From contig DGXY01000081.1 in NCBI GenBank assembly GCA_002396885.1, positions 1 to 9,637 on the forward strand: DNA of 9,637 bases, in the 5' to 3' direction. Origin of the DNA: Akkermansiaceae bacterium UBA5020. GTDB lineage: Bacteria; Verrucomicrobiota; Verrucomicrobiia; Verrucomicrobiales; DEV007. Both the position numbers and the translations under genes were made by a program. This document shows positions 6,186 to 9,637 of the stretch, in pieces. Each line of letters begins with the position of its first letter. Position 1 is the first letter of the stretch. Under the pieces are notes generated by a model. That model saw only the letters and a list, made by a program, of their open reading frames with translations. It did not search any database and had not been told where the DNA came from.

Positions 6186-7405
6186 CAGATGCGAAGTTGG
6201 GGGATGGCGGTGACGAATTTCGTACCCGCTTCACGCAGGAAGGACATTTGCTCCTCGACTTCTCGGGCGATGTTCCAGGGCAGGATGATGAGGAAGTCGG
6301 GGGAGTAGGCCGCAAGCACCTCCGGCGAGAGAATTGGAATGTGGCTGCCCGGGAGGAATTTGCCCTGCTTGGCGACGGCTCGGTCGCAGACAAAAGGAAG
6401 CAGATCCGGTTTCACTCCCGCATAATTCAACAAGGTGTTTCCCTTCGCTGCGCCCCCATAGGCCGCCACGCTGAGGCCCGCCTGCTTTTGCTCGAGGAGG
6501 AAGGAAAGGAAACCGTTTTTGACCGAATCCGCCCGCTCTTGGAACTGATGGTAGGTCTCGATGGTGAGCAAACCCGCCGATACTTCCCGAGAGAGAATGC
6601 CGGCAACGGAGGGTTGCTCGACGAGATGGCTTTCCTGATGGCACGCGAAGACCCGGAGGCTGCCACCATGGGTGGGCAGTTCCTCCACGTCGTAGACGCG
6701 AAGTCCGGCGGCCGCGAAGACGCTCGAGACGGCGTGAAGAGACAGGTAGGAAAAGTGTTCGTGATAAACCGTGTCGAACTGATTCTCTTCGATCAATCGC
6801 ATGAGGTGCGGAAACTCGACCGAGACGGTGCCTCCGGGCTTCAGGAGTCGACGAAACCCACGGACGAAATCATTGATCTCCGGCACGTGGGCAAGGACAT
6901 TGTTTCCCACAATCAGATCGGCCGCATACCCTTCGGCCGCGAGCCTTGCCCCGAGAGTTTCCCCGAAGAACTCGCGGATGACCGGGATCCCGAGTTGCTC
7001 GGCGAAAGCGGCGGTGCTGGCGGTGGGCTCGATCCCCAGACAGGGAACACCGGCGGCGAGATAGTTCTTCAGTAGATATCCGTCGTTGCTGGCCACTTCC
7101 ACGACGCGGCTGTCACCGTCCAAACGGAATCGCCCGATGCTGGACTCGGAGAATTTCCTGGCATGCTCCAACCAGCCCACCGAAGTGCTGGAAAAGTAGG
7201 CATACTGATCGTCGAAGAGTTCCTCCGCCCCGGCATAATCTTCGGTCTGGACGAGCCAGCACCGATGGCAAACTCCCACTTTCAAGGGGAAGTATTTCTC
7301 CGGGCGCCGCAAATCGCCCGGCAGGAGATAGGCATTGGATGGCGGCGCAAAACCGAGATCCAGAAAAAGATGCTCCACCGGAGCCTTGCAATGTCTACAA
7401 TTCAA
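6182..7405 (-). CDS. NDP-sugar C-methyltransferase (TylC3/NovU type, zinc ribbon plus C-terminal domain)
   Basis: The protein has 407 residues in the standard three-part layout of sugar C-methyltransferases: a zinc-binding N-terminus with C3/C6 and C46/C49 and the family's DLGFAPPSNAYL (16-27); a SAM-binding core with VVEVASNDGYLL (101-112), NNVLAHVPEINDF (168-180) and the catalytic-region signature DTVYHEHFSYLSL (211-223); and a C-terminal domain with YGGAAKGNTLLNYAG (316-330), GSHIPILSPE (353-362) and ILPWNIAREV (374-383). Characterised relatives methylate C-3 or C-5 of NDP-4-keto-6-deoxyhexoses, using the 4-keto group to form an enolate. Here the expected substrate is the CDP-4-ketosugar from RfbG and the epimerase. 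The start is a rare TTG at 7405-7403, overlapping the epimerase stop by 4 bases. No methionine occurs in residues 2-201, and any later start would lose the zinc ligands, so TTG is well supported. Confidence 0.92.
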   Translation of the reverse strand: MNCRHCKAPVEHLFLDLGFAPPSNAYLLPGDLRRPEKYFPLKVGVCHRCWLVQTEDYAGAEELFDDQYAYFSSTSVGWLEHARKFSESSIGRFRLDGDSRVVEVASNDGYLLKNYLAAGVPCLGIEPTASTAAFAEQLGIPVIREFFGETLGARLAAEGYAADLIVGNNVLAHVPEINDFVRGFRRLLKPGGTVSVEFPHLMRLIEENQFDTVYHEHFSYLSLHAVSSVFAAAGLRVYDVEELPTHGGSLRVFACHQESHLVEQPSVAGILSREVSAGLLTIETYHQFQERADSVKNGFLSFLLEQKQAGLSVAAYGGAAKGNTLLNYAGVKPDLLPFVCDRAVAKQGKFLPGSHIPILSPEVLAAYSPDFLIILPWNIAREVEEQMSFLREAGTKFVTAIPQLRIW

Positions 7406-7962
7406 AATTCGATGCCGGTGAAAGTTTCATCGAGGAGAGCGTGCGACCTGTCGCGGTCCGACAGGTTGCTGATGGCAAGTGGCCAAGAAATCCCGAGCAG
7501 CGCATCCAGGGGATTGAGACCGCCCTCTGCGTCAGGTGCATAGGCGGCGGTGTGAAGGTAGAGCAGCTCCACGTCGGCGCTCAGCGTCTGGAAGCCATGG
7601 GCAAAACCCTCCGGAATCAGCAAACACCGACCGTTCTCCCCGGAGAGACGTTCGGCATGCCATCTGAGGAACGTCGGGGAACCGGCCCGCAGATCAACGG
7701 CAACGTCCCAGACTTCGCCGCGCAGACAGCAAACCAGCTTCATCTCCGAATGGGGCGGATACTGAAAGTGAAGGCCACGCACCACTCCGACTTCGCCGGT
7801 GAACGTGACGTTGATCTGCTCGATCCGGCGATCTCCGAAGAAAGGGGCAAACTCCTCGGCGCAAAAGAGGCGGGAAAGAAATCCCCTCCCGTCGCCACGA
7901 AACTGGCGCACCACGCACCGCAGGCCGGCCAGCGGCGTCTCTTCGATGGAAAACCGACTCAT
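7402..7962 (-). CDS. RmlC-type nucleotide-sugar 3,5-epimerase
   Basis: The protein is 186 residues and a cupin-fold epimerase of the dTDP-4-dehydrorhamnose 3,5-epimerase family, acting on an NDP-4-keto-6-deoxyhexose. Compared with RmlC as I recall it, all key residues are kept at a constant offset: H65 in RGLHFQ (62-67) as base, K75 near the keto oxygen, Y135 as acid, Y141 nearby, FAHGF (120-124), and the aspartate-bearing LSDRD (167-171) that pairs with the histidine. The enzyme therefore looks active. Whether it inverts C-3, C-5 or both is not readable. Between a CDP-glucose dehydratase and a C-methyltransferase, its natural substrate is more likely a CDP- than a dTDP-sugar, which is inference. 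It begins at ATG 9 bases after the rfbG stop, without a clear Shine-Dalgarno, and ends in a TTGA overlap with the C-methyltransferase. Confidence 0.92.
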   Translation of the reverse strand: MSRFSIEETPLAGLRCVVRQFRGDGRGFLSRLFCAEEFAPFFGDRRIEQINVTFTGEVGVVRGLHFQYPPHSEMKLVCCLRGEVWDVAVDLRAGSPTFLRWHAERLSGENGRCLLIPEGFAHGFQTLSADVELLYLHTAAYAPDAEGGLNPLDALLGISWPLAISNLSDRDRSHALLDETFTGIEF

Positions 7963-7971
7963 GGGGAAAGG

Positions 7972-9045
7972 TCACGGACGGGCGTCCCCGCAGGCGGACA
8001 CGTATCGTCGGATCTGGGCGATCGTTTCCTCGCGAAGCTCCTCGTTGGATCCGCCACTATAAAACAAGCGATACCATCCGACCGTCTCGCGGACCGAGTC
8101 AAGAAACTCCCAGGTCGGCGTCCATCCGAGCACGGCCCCGGCTCGGTCGATGGAGACCGCCAAGCGCCCGGCCTCGTGGGGTGCCAGAGGATCCGAACGG
8201 TCGATCCATTGCCCCGGCCAAAGCCCGAGGATCTGCTCCACAAGCTCGGCCACCGAACGCCGGGATTCGGCGACGGGCCCGAAATTGAACGACCTTTCCG
8301 AGGCCCCGCGGAAGGAACCATCGAGAAGCCATTCCCCCAGCCTGAGGTAGCCTCCGAGGCAATCCAAGACATGCTGCCAGGGGCGGATCGACGCGGGATT
8401 GCGGACCTCGATGGATTTGTCTTCGGCGAGGGACGCGACGCAGTCGGGGAACAAACGCCCCTTGGTGAAGTCGCCTCCGCCGATCACATTTCCTCCACGC
8501 GCCGTCGCCACGCCGCACCTGCTTTGGAAGAAAGACGCGGTCCACGCCGCAGTGATGATCTCGGCCGCCGCCTTGCTCGCGGAGTAGACGTCACGCCCGC
8601 CGAGATGATCATTCTCGCGATAGGCATATTCCCATTCCCGGTTCAGATAGCACTTGTCGCTGGTGACGACGACGCAATGACAGTCGTAGGGAAGGGCACG
8701 GACACACTCGAGCAGATTTGCCGTACCGACCACGTTGGAAGTGACCGTATCAAGGGGATTCTCGTAGGAGGTTCCAACAAGGGCCTGCGCCGCGAGATGG
8801 AAGACGATGTCGGGTTGCACCTCCTCCAAGACCTTCCGAAGACGGTCGAGATCCCGCACGTCGCCGCGTTCGTCGCGTGTCAGGGATGGCTGGAGAATTC
8901 CGTAGAGTGAGATCCCGTCGGGATCCAATCCGTATCCGGACACTTCGGCCGAGAGGAGTTCGAGCCAGGTGACAAGCCAACTCCCCTTGAAGCCGGTATG
9001 ACCGGTGACCAGCACCTTCTTGCCTTTGTAGATTGAAAAACTCAT
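7972..9045 (-). CDS. rfbG: CDP-glucose 4,6-dehydratase
   Basis: The protein is 357 residues, the usual length of RfbG, a short-chain dehydrogenase/reductase of the extended type that converts CDP-glucose to CDP-4-keto-6-deoxyglucose using bound NAD. The NAD loop is TGHTGFKGSW (14-23), with HLAAQ (83-87) after the fourth strand. The active site shows VTSDKCY (127-133), then YRENDHLGG (142-150) and the catalytic Tyr/Lys pair in YSASK (154-158). RGGNVIGGGDF follows (near residue 190), whose GGDF/W form is typical of CDP-glucose rather than dTDP-glucose dehydratases. The start is the ATG at 9045-9043, overlapping the rfbF stop by 4 bases; the frame stays open further upstream inside rfbF, but that extension has no family resemblance. 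It supplies the central ketosugar for the epimerase, methyltransferase and aminotransferase that follow. Confidence 0.96.
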   Translation of the reverse strand: MSFSIYKGKKVLVTGHTGFKGSWLVTWLELLSAEVSGYGLDPDGISLYGILQPSLTRDERGDVRDLDRLRKVLEEVQPDIVFHLAAQALVGTSYENPLDTVTSNVVGTANLLECVRALPYDCHCVVVTSDKCYLNREWEYAYRENDHLGGRDVYSASKAAAEIITAAWTASFFQSRCGVATARGGNVIGGGDFTKGRLFPDCVASLAEDKSIEVRNPASIRPWQHVLDCLGGYLRLGEWLLDGSFRGASERSFNFGPVAESRRSVAELVEQILGLWPGQWIDRSDPLAPHEAGRLAVSIDRAGAVLGWTPTWEFLDSVRETVGWYRLFYSGGSNEELREETIAQIRRYVSACGDARP

Positions 9046-9637
9046 GCCCAGATCTTCCATGGCGCTTGGGACGATTCCCACAACCCATCGAGATGCTGCT
9101 TGTCGCGCAAGGTATCCATGGCGCGCCAGAACCCGTGATGCTTGTAGGCGGAGAGTTGACGATCCTGCGCAAGCTGGATCATCGGAGCACCCTCCCAAGA
9201 ACTTTGATCTCCCTCGATCAAATCGAACACACCGGGTTCGAGGACGAAGAAACCGCCGTTGATCCAACCTCCGTCTCCGTCGGGCTTTTCAAGGAAGTCT
9301 TGCACCGACCCCGGTTCGTCCTGGAGGAAACTCACGGTTCCATAGCGTCCGGGAGGTTGGACGGCGGTAAGGGTTGCCAGCTTTCCCCGCGAGCGGTGGA
9401 ACTCGACCACCGCCGAGATGTCAATATCGGCGACACCGTCGCCATAGGTGAAACAGAATGATCCGTCCCCCACATAATCGCGCACCCGGCCGAGGCGTCC
9501 TCCGGTCAGGGTGCTCTCTCCGGTATCGACAATCGTCACCTTCCATGGCTCGCTCCGGCGCTCATGAACCACCATTGAGTTGTCGGTCATGTCGAAGGTG
9601 ACGTCTGAGGTATGCAAAAAGTAGTTCGCGAAATACT
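9042..9637 (-). CDS. rfbF: Glucose-1-phosphate cytidylyltransferase, 5' end cut by the window edge
   Basis: RfbF makes CDP-glucose from CTP and glucose-1-phosphate, the entry step to CDP-deoxysugars. The frame is open to the right edge and enters as YFANYFLHTSDVTFDM, the known internal sequence of the family, so about 60 N-terminal residues, including the nucleotide-binding GGxGTR loop, lie outside the window. About 198 codons are present. They include YGDGVADIDI with the metal-binding aspartate, PPGRYG, FLEKPDGDGGWINGGFFVL, and the C-terminal GFWRAMDTLRDK and APWKIW, all characteristic of RfbF rather than the RmlA or GalU families. A TTG at 9617-9615 could be mistaken for a start but lies inside the conserved core. 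The stop overlaps the rfbG ATG by 4 bases. Confidence 0.96.
   Translation of the reverse strand, partial: YFANYFLHTSDVTFDMTDNSMVVHERRSEPWKVTIVDTGESTLTGGRLGRVRDYVGDGSFCFTYGDGVADIDISAVVEFHRSRGKLATLTAVQPPGRYGTVSFLQDEPGSVQDFLEKPDGDGGWINGGFFVLEPGVFDLIEGDQSSWEGAPMIQLAQDRQLSAYKHHGFWRAMDTLRDKQHLDGLWESSQAPWKIWA

Noticed and set aside
5082..6308. 408-codon plus-strand open frame opposite the aminotransferase
   Set aside because: The minus strand holds a complete aminotransferase with all catalytic residues; the plus-strand translation has no family resemblance and is a composition shadow.
7339..8910. Very long open frame (523 codons) on the plus strand
   Set aside because: It runs antisense across the C-methyltransferase, epimerase and rfbG genes, has no recognisable motif, and is explained by GC-rich third positions in the true genes opposite.
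9046..9267. Possible 74-residue N-terminal extension of rfbG
   Set aside because: The frame is open but runs inside rfbF in another frame and has no dehydratase similarity; the ATG at 9045 gives the family's normal N-terminus and length.

Overview
The window is one long accessory gene cluster for surface polysaccharide (O-antigen or capsule-like) sugars. All eleven recognisable genes lie on the minus strand, so the cluster is transcribed from the right edge towards the left. It suggests a bacterium with moderately high GC, probably Gram-negative with an O-antigen-type surface glycan. One sampled 60-base line in the core (5701-5760) is 65% GC by hand count. The sequence gives no sound basis for naming a genus. 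No RNA gene, insertion sequence, CRISPR array, promoter or terminator could be supported.

In transcription order, the right half (9637 to 5070) is a nucleotide-sugar module: glucose-1-phosphate cytidylyltransferase (rfbF, 5' end outside the window), CDP-glucose 4,6-dehydratase (rfbG), an RmlC-type sugar 3,5-epimerase, a three-domain sugar C-methyltransferase of the TylC3/NovU type, and a DegT/DnrJ/EryC1-family sugar aminotransferase resembling GDP-perosamine synthase. Together they predict glucose-1-phosphate -> CDP-glucose -> CDP-4-keto-6-deoxyglucose -> epimerised and C-methylated 4-ketosugar -> branched-chain 4-amino-4,6-dideoxyhexose. No 4-ketoreductase is present, which fits amination as the step that removes the keto group.

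The middle and left (4984 to 972) hold probable tailoring genes: a phytanoyl-CoA-dioxygenase-like Fe(II)/2-oxoglutarate oxygenase, a second zinc-ribbon methyltransferase with a C-terminal Rossmann-like segment, a GNAT acyltransferase, a WbqC-family protein and a CmcI-type (so-called cephalosporin hydroxylase) SAM-dependent methyltransferase. They could N-acylate, hydroxylate and methylate the amino sugar or its acyl group, but this assignment is inference from context.

At the left edge (1-903) is a family 2 glycosyltransferase that runs out of the window. Its sampled stretches are clearly lower in GC (about 40-47%) than the sugar genes, which suggests a separate history. Five of the ten gene junctions are 4-base start/stop overlaps, using ATG, GTG and TTG starts, so most of the cluster probably acts as one translationally coupled operon.
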